From: Pseudomonadota bacterium
GTDB taxonomy: Bacteria > Pseudomonadota > Gammaproteobacteria > Burkholderiales > JABEVD01
Direction: 5' to 3'
NCBI GenBank assembly: GCA_021802545.1
Contig: JAJZRS010000009.1
Location: forward strand, 1-64,000
DNA length: 64,000 nt
The notes under the pieces: generated by a model
Told to the model about the DNA's origin: nothing
The model's input: the letters and a program-made list of their open reading frames with translations, nothing else
The model's database searches: none
Made by a program: the position numbers and the translations under genes
In this document: piece after piece, positions 15,328 through 23,404 of the stretch
Position numbering within the stretch: position 1 is the first letter of the stretch
Layout of the letters: the number at the start of each line of letters is the position of its first letter

Positions 15328-16036
15328 TCCAAATTTTTCTGATGAATTATTGAATGCATTTGTCGACGACCAGCTCGAGGCCGGGGAGAAATCCTGCGTT
15401 TTTGCGGAGATGGAGCACGATGAAGCGCTGAAATCGGCCGTATGCGAACTTCGCGGACTGAAGGAAATGACTCGGCATGCGTACCAGAATCCGCCGGCCA
15501 GCAAACTCGCCGCACTGAAAAGGCATCCGCTGCGGGAGATCCAGGCTTTGGCGGCATGCCTGCTCCTGCTGGTGATGGGCGGCGTGTCGGGGTGGCTTAT
15601 TTCCACGCTGACCGATTCCGGAGATCTCGTTCATCTTTATCAGGCGATCGCGCGCAACGACAGCGGTACATCGCCCAGCAAATTCATGGTTTACGTCGGC
15701 AATGCCGATCCGGTGAGGATGAAGAGCGCGCTCGACGAATCAGAGAACCTGCTTGCAACGGCCGATCAGGGAAATCGGGAAATTCGGGTTGAAATCATCG
15801 CCAATGAAAGCGGAGTGAACATGCTTCGTGCCGGCGTATCGCATTATGCTGCCCGCATCGCCGAGATGCAGACGAAATATCCGAATTTGAGCCTGGTGGC
15901 ATGCACGCAAACGCTGAACAAGCTGAAAAAGAAAGGCGTTGACGTCCGTCTCCTGCCCAATATCAGGTCGGTTTCTTCTGCTGTGGAAGAAATCAAAAGG
16001 CGCCTGGAAGAGGGGTGGGATTATGTCAGGGTCTAA
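15320..16036 (+). CDS. Transmembrane anti-sigma factor with periplasmic DsrE-like domain
   Basis: I start it at the GTG at 15320 (GGAGG site 7 bases upstream), overlapping the sigma stop codon; 238 residues. Residues 1-55 (ELLNAFVDDQLEAGEKS ... CELRGLKEMTRHA) resemble a short anti-sigma domain. Residues about 74-97 form one membrane helix. Residues about 121-235 are a DsrE-like alpha/beta domain (KFMVYVGNADPVRMKSAL, REIRVEIIANESGVNML, then VACTQTLNKLKKKGVDVRLLP), with Cys195 at the sulfur-carrier position shared with the two exported DsrE proteins of the sox operon. Topology places this domain in the periplasm. It probably senses a sulfur species and releases the sigma factor. The fusion is read directly; the sensing role is inferred. 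Confidence 0.8.
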   Translation: MSNPNFSDELLNAFVDDQLEAGEKSCVFAEMEHDEALKSAVCELRGLKEMTRHAYQNPPASKLAALKRHPLREIQALAACLLLLVMGGVSGWLISTLTDSGDLVHLYQAIARNDSGTSPSKFMVYVGNADPVRMKSALDESENLLATADQGNREIRVEIIANESGVNMLRAGVSHYAARIAEMQTKYPNLSLVACTQTLNKLKKKGVDVRLLPNIRSVSSAVEEIKRRLEEGWDYVRV

Positions 16037-17238
16037 AGAAAGAACCAGTAGACGAGCAGGTTGACAAAGGCCAGCGGCGCGCCGACGACAAGGAATCGCC
16101 AGAAATCGAGGTGTACGCCCTGGCGCTCGGCGAGCTGCGCGATGATGACATTGCTGGCGGCGCCCAGCAATGTCAGGTTGCCTGCTATGGTGCTTCCGGC
16201 AGCCAGGGCGAGCATGGCATGCTGCCCGCCTGAATGGACGCTCGGCAGAAGCAGCGCGACCAGCGGAACATTCGAGATGATCTGACTGAGCAGGGCTGCG
16301 CCGAAAAGAATGCCAGGAACGCCTGAAACGCTTTCAGGCAGCCATGACCGGATTGCTCCGGAATCCCATACTGCACGCATCAGCACGAACATCGCCGCGA
16401 AAAAGACGAGCGTTCGCCAGTCGATTTCGCCCAGGACGGTGAATTTTTTCGGGCTGAGCAGCAGTACGGGTGAACAGGCGCCGGCGGACAGAATCCAGAG
16501 CGGCAATCCGTAAGAGAAGAATGTCGCGAGCCCGGCCTTGATGAAGACGAGGGCAGCCATGACGGCAAGCCCCATGGCTGCATGGCGGGCAAGCACCGGG
16601 TCTTCGAGCTGCGCGAAGGAATGCGTCAGCACATGGCCATGGAAGTCGTGCCTGAAGGCTATTCGCAGAACGACCCATGCGAAAAGCAGATTGAGCGCTG
16701 TGGGCAGCGCGAGGGATTTCGAAAAAAGCAGGAAAGGGTTTTCAATTCCCCCGTGCATGGCGATGAGCAGATTCTGCGGATTGCCGACCGGACTTGCCGC
16801 AGAGCCTATGGTGACGCCGAAGGCGAGCGCGAGTAGGAGAAGCAGGGGTGGCAGCCTGTGTGTTCTTGCGAGCGTCAGCATCAGGGGCGTTCCGATCACG
16901 GCGAGGGTGTCGTTCATGAGCAGCGTGGAGGCCAAGCCGCTGACGGTCAGCACGGCCAGAACCAGCATTTCGGCATTGCCGATCTTTCCGAAAAGGAGGC
17001 CGCTCAGGCGATTCAGGAGTCCGCTTGAGACCAGGGCTTGCCCCAGCACGAACACGCCGAAAAGAAAACCGATGATTTCCCAGTCGATCGCATGCCAGGC
17101 TTCAGCCAGTGAAATGGCGCGGCTTGAAACGACAAATGCTGCGCCTCCCAGCATGATTTGCCAGATGGCAAGGCGCAACGAGCGCCTGAATGCGATGAAA
17201 AGGAGGACGGTTGCAAGCGTCCAAAGGGGCAGGTTCAT
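16033..17238 (-). CDS. ArsB/NhaD-superfamily (SLC13-like) membrane transporter
   Basis: The 401-residue protein is very hydrophobic, with about 10-12 membrane segments. Two paralogous halves carry family motifs: LLMNDTLAVIGTPLMLTLA and ASPVGNPQNLLIAM in the first, SQIISNVPLVALLLPSV and AAGSTIAGNLTLLGAASNVI in the second. This is typical of ion-transporter superfamily members (arsenite, Na+/H+, dicarboxylate, sulfate). The substrate cannot be fixed. It is convergent with the anti-sigma gene (stop codons overlap), and proximity to sox makes an inorganic anion plausible but unproven. Confidence 0.8.
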   Translation of the reverse strand: MNLPLWTLATVLLFIAFRRSLRLAIWQIMLGGAAFVVSSRAISLAEAWHAIDWEIIGFLFGVFVLGQALVSSGLLNRLSGLLFGKIGNAEMLVLAVLTVSGLASTLLMNDTLAVIGTPLMLTLARTHRLPPLLLLLALAFGVTIGSAASPVGNPQNLLIAMHGGIENPFLLFSKSLALPTALNLLFAWVVLRIAFRHDFHGHVLTHSFAQLEDPVLARHAAMGLAVMAALVFIKAGLATFFSYGLPLWILSAGACSPVLLLSPKKFTVLGEIDWRTLVFFAAMFVLMRAVWDSGAIRSWLPESVSGVPGILFGAALLSQIISNVPLVALLLPSVHSGGQHAMLALAAGSTIAGNLTLLGAASNVIIAQLAERQGVHLDFWRFLVVGAPLAFVNLLVYWFFL

Positions 17239-17250
17239 GGTTGTCCAAAG

Positions 17251-17277
17251 AAAAACCCCGCCGAGGCGGGGTTTTTT
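17251..17277. terminator. Rho-independent terminator between OmpA-like gene and transporter
   Basis: AAAACCCCGCC and GGCGGGGTTTT flank a 2-base loop, with A-runs and T-runs on both sides. It lies downstream of the OmpA-family stop codon (minus strand). Confidence 0.8.
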
Positions 17278-17292
17278 GCGAAGCGGAAAAGC

Positions 17293-18369
17293 TTATTTCT
17301 TCGTGCCGGAGACTTCCACGACAACGCGGCGGTCGGGCTGCAGGCACTTGATCAGCGCTTTGGTGGCCTTCTTGCCTTTGCATTCGCCGGGCTTGGTCAC
17401 GGGGTCGGATTTCCCCTTGCCTGAAGTGAAGATCTTGGTGGACGGAATGCCGTGGGCGTCGACAAGATATTTCTTGACCGAATCGGCACGCCTGTCGGAG
17501 AGCTTCTTGTTGTAGGCGTCGGATCCGATTCTGTCGGTGTATCCGGTCACGCTGACCGCATCATAGTTGACGGTGGTCAGATCATGAGCAAGCTTGTCCA
17601 GCGATTTCTTGCCTGCAGGCTTGACGACGGCCTTGTCGAAGTCGAACAAGGAACCTGCCGAGAGCGTCAGCTTTTCCGGAGCGGCAGCAGGCTGGGCCTT
17701 CGCTGCGGGAGCGGGCGCCGGTGCCGGTGCGGGCGCCGCAGCAGGCGCAGCAGGCGCAGGCGATTCCCCGAACGGGAAGACCAGGCTCACGGTGTAGGTG
17801 TTGATTCCGCTGCGGTTGTTGAAGCCGTCGTTGACAATGTACTTGTTGATTTCGCCGCGCAGCTTGACGGCATCGGAGATGTCGTACTGGACGCCGAATG
17901 CCAAGTGCATATTCAGCCCTTCGCTCTTGGAAACGCTGTAGCCCGGGAAGGAATCCTTGGCAGTGGCGTAATTGCCGCCCATTTTCACTTCAAGGGCGAA
18001 CTGCTGGGTGAGCGGAATGAGGGCCAGCCAGTCGATATTGAACCCGTCGACTTTGGACGTTCCGGTGCCCGCAGCGGTATTGATACCGAACTTGCCCAGA
18101 TTGAAGTACCCGCCTTCAAAGCCCATGTAGTCATTGAGCATGTAGCCGGCGAATACGTTGTAAGCCGTGTCGTGAGGGGCTGTGCTGAGCAGCGTGCCCG
18201 TGCCTGCAGTGGCGCCCGCAGCCGCCGCGCGGGCAGCCATTCCTGCATAATCATATCTGGCGCTGGATTGGCCTGCGCCGACTCCAGCGTACCATCCCGC
18301 AGCCGTGGCCATCGGACTTACACACAAGCCTGCCAGCCCAAGCGCCACCCAAATCCTCGATACCTTCAT
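17293..18369 (-). CDS. OmpA-family outer-membrane protein
   Basis: The 358-residue protein has a signal peptide (cleavage after ATAA or nearby, about residue 24), an eight-strand-type beta-barrel (about 25-205, with AGWYAGVGAGQSSARYDY as first strand), an Ala/Pro-rich linker (about 207-232), and a C-terminal OmpA peptidoglycan-binding domain (LFDFDKAVVKPAGKKSLDKL ... SVTGYTDRIGSDAYNKKLSDRRA). It anchors the outer membrane to the cell wall. It is convergent in orientation to nothing nearby and is followed by its own terminator. Confidence 0.93.
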   Translation of the reverse strand: MKVSRIWVALGLAGLCVSPMATAAGWYAGVGAGQSSARYDYAGMAARAAAAGATAGTGTLLSTAPHDTAYNVFAGYMLNDYMGFEGGYFNLGKFGINTAAGTGTSKVDGFNIDWLALIPLTQQFALEVKMGGNYATAKDSFPGYSVSKSEGLNMHLAFGVQYDISDAVKLRGEINKYIVNDGFNNRSGINTYTVSLVFPFGESPAPAAPAAAPAPAPAPAPAAKAQPAAAPEKLTLSAGSLFDFDKAVVKPAGKKSLDKLAHDLTTVNYDAVSVTGYTDRIGSDAYNKKLSDRRADSVKKYLVDAHGIPSTKIFTSGKGKSDPVTKPGECKGKKATKALIKCLQPDRRVVVEVSGTKK

Positions 18370-18544
18370 TTCTTCTCCTTATTCGTGTGATTGTTCAGAC
18401 AACGCAGCAGCAGCCAGAGCGTTGACAGCGAACCTATTGTCTCGACTACAAACGATAGCATATTCAATAAATATTTCAAGTCTGTGTAAGCATGCTTGTT
18501 GCGCGTTCGGTGAGTGGGCTATATTCGAATAGAGGACGGAGAGT

Positions 18545-19567
18545 ATGGATACAGAACATGAATTGCAGGCAACTGTGCGGGCGATGGTGCAGGAAGGAAA
18601 GGGCATATTGGCCGCGGACGAAAGCCTTCCCACCATTTCCAAGCGCTTTGCGCCTTTCGGCATCGAGTCGACCGAGGAATCGAGGCGCTCTTACCGGTCC
18701 CTGCTTTTTTCGACTCCCGGAATGGAAGACTGCGTCAGCGGCGTGATTCTGTTCGAGGAAACGCTGCGTCAGCGGGACGATGCAGGCAGGCTCCTTCCTG
18801 AATTGCTTTCCTCGAAAGGCGTCGTGCCAGGGGTCAAGGTCGACAGGGGAACGATTCCCCTGTCGCATTCGCCTGGGGACAAGATCACGGAAGGGCTCGA
18901 CGGCCTTGCGGCACGGCTCAGGCAATACAGGAGCGAGGGCGCGAAATTCGCCAAATGGCGGGAAGTCTACGGCATTGGCGCAAAGAATCCTTCCGCGCTG
19001 GCCGTCCTAGCCAATGCCGAGGTGCTGGCCCGTTATGCGGCGATCTGCCAGGAGGAGGGAATCGTGCCCATTGTCGAACCCGAGGTGCTGATCGATGGGG
19101 AACACGATATGGGGCGCTGCCTTGACGTGACCGAGGCCGTGCTGCATGCCGTATTTCACGCGCTGGAGCGGCACAAAGTGGTTCTCGAGCATATCGTGTT
19201 GAAGCCGAGCATGGTGCTGCCCGGCAAGGATTTCGGGGAAAAGGCCTCCCCTGAAGAAGTGGCCGAGGCAACGGTCAGGGTGCTGCGCAGAGCGGTGCCT
19301 GCGGCAGTGCCGAGCATCAACTTTCTGTCGGGTGGGCAGGGGCCTGAAGAGGCGACGGCCAATCTGAATGCCATGAACGCGCTATTTCCGGGCCAGCCCT
19401 GGGCGCTTTCCTTTTCCTACGGGCGCGCCTTGCAGCAGCCCGCTCTGGCAGCCTGGGCTGGAAGGAGAGAAAACGCCGGGAAGATGCAGCAAGCCTTCCT
19501 GAGGCGCGCGCAGCTGAACGGGCTCGCCAGAAGGGGAAGCTACTTGTCAGGCATGGAGAAAGAATGA
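18545..19567 (+). CDS. Class I fructose-bisphosphate aldolase
   Basis: The 340-residue protein cleaves or forms fructose-1,6-bisphosphate through a Schiff-base lysine. Signatures of the class I animal/plant-type family: GKGILAADES near the N-terminus (about 20-29), GVKVDRGT (about 97), KFAKWREVYGI (about 138), EHIVLKPSMVLPG with the Schiff-base Lys (about 220), and FLSGGQGPEEATANLNAMN (about 260). It overlaps the following PEP synthase gene by four bases (ATGA), so the two are translated together, which suggests gluconeogenic flux or CO2-fixation metabolism. Confidence 0.95.
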   Translation: MDTEHELQATVRAMVQEGKGILAADESLPTISKRFAPFGIESTEESRRSYRSLLFSTPGMEDCVSGVILFEETLRQRDDAGRLLPELLSSKGVVPGVKVDRGTIPLSHSPGDKITEGLDGLAARLRQYRSEGAKFAKWREVYGIGAKNPSALAVLANAEVLARYAAICQEEGIVPIVEPEVLIDGEHDMGRCLDVTEAVLHAVFHALERHKVVLEHIVLKPSMVLPGKDFGEKASPEEVAEATVRVLRRAVPAAVPSINFLSGGQGPEEATANLNAMNALFPGQPWALSFSYGRALQQPALAAWAGRRENAGKMQQAFLRRAQLNGLARRGSYLSGMEKE

Positions 19568-21975
19568 TGCGCTATATCCGCTGGTTTTCCGAACTCGGCG
19601 TGGGCGATGTCGAACTTGTCGGGGGGAAGAACGCGTCCCTGGGCGAAATGTACCGCGAACTTGCTTCCCAGGGGGTGAGGGTGCCGAACGGATTCGCCGT
19701 CACGGCAGAGGCTTACCGCTATGTGCTCGATAAGGCAGGCATATGGCCGAAACTCCACGAGGCGCTCGACGAACTGGATGTCAACGACGTGGACGATCTG
19801 GCAAGGCGCGCTCAACTTGCGCGGGATGTGGTTTACGGTGCGCCGCTGCCCGAGGACCTTGCTGAAGAAATCGCCGCATCCTATGAGAAGCTCGTTCAGG
19901 AATACGGCCCCGAATTGACGGTCGCAGTCAGAAGTTCCGCAACTGCGGAGGACCTGCCGAACGCGAGCTTCGCGGGGCAGCACGAAACTTATCTCAACAT
20001 TTCCGGAAAAGAGCGCCTGCTCGATTCCGTGAAGCGCTGCTTTGCCAGCCTGTTCATGGACCGTGCCATACGCTATCGGGTGGACAACGGATTCGACCAC
20101 TTCAAGGTCTATCTTTCCGTGGGCGTGATGAAAATGGTGCGGTCCGATCTGGCTTCCAGCGGAGTGATCTTTTCCATCGATACCGAAACGGGCTTCCATG
20201 ATGTCGTATTCATCACGGGCGCCTACGGTTTGGGGGAGAACGTCGTGCAGGGTGCGGTCGACCCGGACGAATTCTACGTGTTCAAGCCCGCCCTCGAAGC
20301 GGGCAAACGCGCCGTGTTGCGCAGAAGCCTGGGCGGCAAGGAAATCAAGATGATCTATTCGGAATCGGGGACGCGCAACGTACCTACCCCTGCCGAAGAC
20401 AGCGAGCGCTTTTGCATCCTTGACGCCGAGGCGATCGAGCTCGCCGAATTCGCGGTCAGGATAGAGCGCCATTACAGCGCGAAGGCAGGAAGAGTCATGC
20501 CGATGGACATGGAATGGGCGAAAGACGGTCTGGACGGCAAGCTTTACATGGTTCAGGCAAGACCGGAGACGGTTGCATCCAGGAAATCCGCGGATTTGCT
20601 CGTGGAATACGAACTGGAAGCGCGAGGCGGGACGCTCGCGACAGGCCGGTCCGTGGGGGCGAAGATCGCTTCCGGTCGCGCACGGGTCATCACCGACGTG
20701 GCCAAACTCGACGAATTCAAACCGGGAGAAGTGCTGGTTGCCGACACCACTACCCCTGATTGGGGGACGGTGATGAAGCACGCCGCTGCGGTGGTCACGA
20801 ACCGCGGAGGAAGGACCTGCCATGCCGCGATTGTCGCTCGGGAGCTTGGCATCCCCGCGGTGGTTGGGTGCGAGAACGCGACCGAATCAATCAAGACGGG
20901 AGAGGAAGTGACGGTTTCCTGCGCAGAAGGCGACATCGGGCATGTCTATTCAGGCATCCTTCCGGTCAAAAAGACGGTCACCGATCTTTCCTCCCTGCCG
21001 AGGCCGAAGACGCATCTGATGGTCAACATCGGCAATCCCGACATCGCCTTCAAGACCCGATTCCTGCCGAATGACGGCGTGGGGCTCGCGAGGATGGAAT
21101 TCATCATCAACGAATACATCAGGGCTCATCCGATGGCGCTTCTCCACCCGGAGAAGGTGGAGGACGGGAAGGAGCGCGCGGAGCTCGAAAAACTGGTCCG
21201 CCACTACGAAAGCCCTGAAAAATTCTTCGTCGAAAGGCTTTCAGAGGGCGTGGGCACGATTGCCGCAGCCTTTTATCCGAAGCCGGTCATCGTGCGCATG
21301 TCCGATTTCAAGACCAACGAGTATGCCTCGCTTCTCGGCGGACGCTGGTTCGAGCCCGAGGAGAGCAACCCCATGCTGGGTTTTCGAGGCGCGTCGCGCT
21401 ACGCCCATCCCGCCTATGCGGAAGGCTTTGCACTGGAATGCCTTGCCATGAAGCGCGTGAGGGAGGAAATGGGGCTTTCAAATGTGAAGCTGATGATTCC
21501 TTTCTGCAGGCGGGTCGAGGAGGGGGAAAAGGTGCTCGAATCCATGGGGGAGCACGGATTGAAGCGAGGAGAAAACGGTCTCGAGATCTATGTCATGTGC
21601 GAAATACCGAACAATGTCGTGCAGATCGATGCGTTTTCGAAGATTTTCGATGGGTTTTCGATAGGATCGAACGATCTTACCCAGCTGGTGCTCGGCGTCG
21701 ACAGGGATTCGCAGATCGTTTCTTTCGATTTCGATGAAAGGGATCCAGGGGTCAAGGAAATGATCCGTCTCACCGTGGAAGGTGCGAGAAGGAACGGCCG
21801 CCATTCCGGGATCTGCGGTCAGGCGCCTTCGGATTACCCCGAGATGGCCGAATACCTTGTCGAGATCGGCATCGATTCGATGAGCCTCAATCCGGATACC
21901 CTGCTTGCGACGACCCGTCATGTGCTGGAAGTCGAGAAACGACTGGGCATGCTGCCAAGATCCCTGCCCGAATGA
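19564..21975 (+). CDS. ppsA: Phosphoenolpyruvate synthase (pyruvate, water dikinase)
   Basis: The 803-residue enzyme makes PEP from pyruvate and ATP. Domains in order: N-terminal ATP-grasp nucleotide-binding domain (GGKNASLGEMYREL; VAVRSSATAEDLPNASFAGQ), the phosphohistidine swivelling domain (TNRGGRTCHAAIVARELGIP with catalytic His, about residues 410-430), and the C-terminal TIM-barrel PEP-binding domain (GLARMEFIINEYI, SNPMLGFRGASRY, IGSNDLTQLVLGVDRDS, SGICGQAPSDYPE with the catalytic Cys). Full family length. Coupled to the upstream aldolase. Confidence 0.97.
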   Translation: MMRYIRWFSELGVGDVELVGGKNASLGEMYRELASQGVRVPNGFAVTAEAYRYVLDKAGIWPKLHEALDELDVNDVDDLARRAQLARDVVYGAPLPEDLAEEIAASYEKLVQEYGPELTVAVRSSATAEDLPNASFAGQHETYLNISGKERLLDSVKRCFASLFMDRAIRYRVDNGFDHFKVYLSVGVMKMVRSDLASSGVIFSIDTETGFHDVVFITGAYGLGENVVQGAVDPDEFYVFKPALEAGKRAVLRRSLGGKEIKMIYSESGTRNVPTPAEDSERFCILDAEAIELAEFAVRIERHYSAKAGRVMPMDMEWAKDGLDGKLYMVQARPETVASRKSADLLVEYELEARGGTLATGRSVGAKIASGRARVITDVAKLDEFKPGEVLVADTTTPDWGTVMKHAAAVVTNRGGRTCHAAIVARELGIPAVVGCENATESIKTGEEVTVSCAEGDIGHVYSGILPVKKTVTDLSSLPRPKTHLMVNIGNPDIAFKTRFLPNDGVGLARMEFIINEYIRAHPMALLHPEKVEDGKERAELEKLVRHYESPEKFFVERLSEGVGTIAAAFYPKPVIVRMSDFKTNEYASLLGGRWFEPEESNPMLGFRGASRYAHPAYAEGFALECLAMKRVREEMGLSNVKLMIPFCRRVEEGEKVLESMGEHGLKRGENGLEIYVMCEIPNNVVQIDAFSKIFDGFSIGSNDLTQLVLGVDRDSQIVSFDFDERDPGVKEMIRLTVEGARRNGRHSGICGQAPSDYPEMAEYLVEIGIDSMSLNPDTLLATTRHVLEVEKRLGMLPRSLPE

Positions 21976-21987
21976 TGGGCGCGGGGC

Positions 21988-22608
21988 TCAGGAGTCGATT
22001 TTTCTGCAGTAGCAGTAGATGAACTTCTGTATCTTGCCAGCGGGCGTGTGATGCGCCTCTTCCTCGTGTTTGAGCAGCTTGAAGGGAGAGCCGAATTCGG
22101 CATGGAGGCCTTGTGCGTTGTAGCGCATGACCGGCAGTCCGCTGCATTTGTCCGGTCCGTCCTCTGCGAAGGTGGCGACGATCACGTGCCCGCCCGGCTT
22201 CACTGCCTTGAGCACCGCTTCGACGTAGGCGTGGCGCTCCTCGCTTGAAGTGAGGAAATGGAAGACGGCCCGATCGTGCCAAATGTCGAAAGCGTGGCGC
22301 GGAAGGACGGCATCCAGAATGCTCGCTTCGATCCAGTTCACTTTTGAAGCTGCGGGTCCGAGCCTGCTTTTCGCAGCGAGAAGGGCGGCGGAAGACAGGT
22401 CGAGCACGGTAAGATTCGAGTATCCTTCGCTCATGAGGTCGTCAACGAGCGTGGATGCGCCGCCTCCCACGTCGATGATCGCGGCCGATTTTTTTGCGCC
22501 GGTGCCGTGGATGAGTCGCAGCGATTCTTCGGCATGCACCTGGTACCAGCTGACGTCGTCAGATGCCTTGGTCGAATAGACCTTTTCCCAATGTTCTTTC
22601 GTCTGCAC
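21988..22608 (-). CDS. Class I SAM-dependent methyltransferase
   Basis: The 206-residue protein has the SAM-binding motif AAIIDVGGGASTLVDDLMSEG (about residues 40-60) followed by LTVLDLSSAALLAAKSRL, and IWHDRAVFHFLTSSEERHAYV typical of a subfamily that includes thiopurine-methyltransferase-like and tellurite-resistance-like proteins. The start is taken at the GTG at 22608 (AGGA site upstream), giving the usual N-terminus QTKEHWEKVYSTKASDDVSWYQ cut to its first residues; an ATG 57 bases earlier lacks support. Substrate unknown. Confidence 0.85.
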   Translation of the reverse strand: MQTKEHWEKVYSTKASDDVSWYQVHAEESLRLIHGTGAKKSAAIIDVGGGASTLVDDLMSEGYSNLTVLDLSSAALLAAKSRLGPAASKVNWIEASILDAVLPRHAFDIWHDRAVFHFLTSSEERHAYVEAVLKAVKPGGHVIVATFAEDGPDKCSGLPVMRYNAQGLHAEFGSPFKLLKHEEEAHHTPAGKIQKFIYCYCRKIDS

Positions 22609-22671
22609 GGAAAATCCTGTTGGTCCGACGGATCTAAAGATAGCCCGTTTTTTTGCATCGCGCAACAGGGA

Positions 22672-23403
22672 TTAATTTCTCGGCCGTTTTTTCCCCTTGC
22701 GCTCGATTTTGCCATCCTCGGGCGCGACTTCGACCGTGTTGCCCTTTTGTTTCTTCGATGCGAGCTTTGATGCGTTCATGGACCGTCCGAGCCAGCTTTC
22801 CGCCGTCTCCCCTTCATGGAGGCGGGAGAAGCCTATCGATACCGTGATTCTTCTGTCGAGGAGCCTGAGCTCGCGCTTCAAATCCAGAAAGTTCGGTTGC
22901 TTGCTGAAGCCCAGCGTTGCATCCATGCTCGGCATTTTCCTGTCCCTTGCCCACCAGATGCGTTCGTTGCCACTGCCGATGTCGACCAGGAAGCCTTCCC
23001 AGTCCTTGTAGAAGATGTCGAATTTGGATTGCTTCATGGGCCATGCCAGGTTTTTCTTCTTGACTTGGTCTTGCGCGATGCCCAGGGTCAGTCGGTCGAT
23101 GATTCTGAGCACGTCCTCGGTCTTTTGCAGGTTTTCCTCATAAAACAGGATGCAAAGATGCCTGGGCGAGATGAACCCGATCACGTCGCGCCGCTTGATC
23201 CTGAAATCAACGGCAAGCGCAGTCCACTTGAACAGTTTGGCCGCGTTTTCCTTGCCGTACCGCTTCTCGATCTTGGATGCCTTGTCGATTGCGATGACGA
23301 CCAGCCAGCAGGGCTTGTCCAAAGCATGCGCCGCGTATTCGCCGAGCAGTTTCCAGAACTCGTCCCCGTCGAGGAAATAGTCGAATTGCTGTTCTATTGC
23401 CAC
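22672..23403 (-). CDS. Degenerate GGDEF-domain protein
   Basis: The roughly 243-residue protein resembles the diguanylate cyclase fold: an N-terminal helix pair, then RRDVIGFISPRHLCILFYEENLQ at the place where active enzymes have R-x-x-D-x-x-x-R-x-GGDEF, then a C-terminal block beginning ITVSIGFSRLHEGETAESWL and ending in an AS-K-LAS-KKQKGN-like segment. The GGDEF residues are replaced by SPRHL, so cyclase activity is unlikely and a binding or scaffold role is more plausible. I chose the GTG at 23403, one base after the preceding gene; ATGs at 23445 or 23469 inside that gene are possible. The tail is very basic (KIERKGKKRPRN). Confidence 0.6.
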   Translation of the reverse strand: MAIEQQFDYFLDGDEFWKLLGEYAAHALDKPCWLVVIAIDKASKIEKRYGKENAAKLFKWTALAVDFRIKRRDVIGFISPRHLCILFYEENLQKTEDVLRIIDRLTLGIAQDQVKKKNLAWPMKQSKFDIFYKDWEGFLVDIGSGNERIWWARDRKMPSMDATLGFSKQPNFLDLKRELRLLDRRITVSIGFSRLHEGETAESWLGRSMNASKLASKKQKGNTVEVAPEDGKIERKGKKRPRN

Positions 23404-23404
23404 G

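Noticed and set aside
19540-20823. 427-codon minus-strand frame over ppsA
   Set aside because: Antisense shadow of ppsA, without domain or promoter support.
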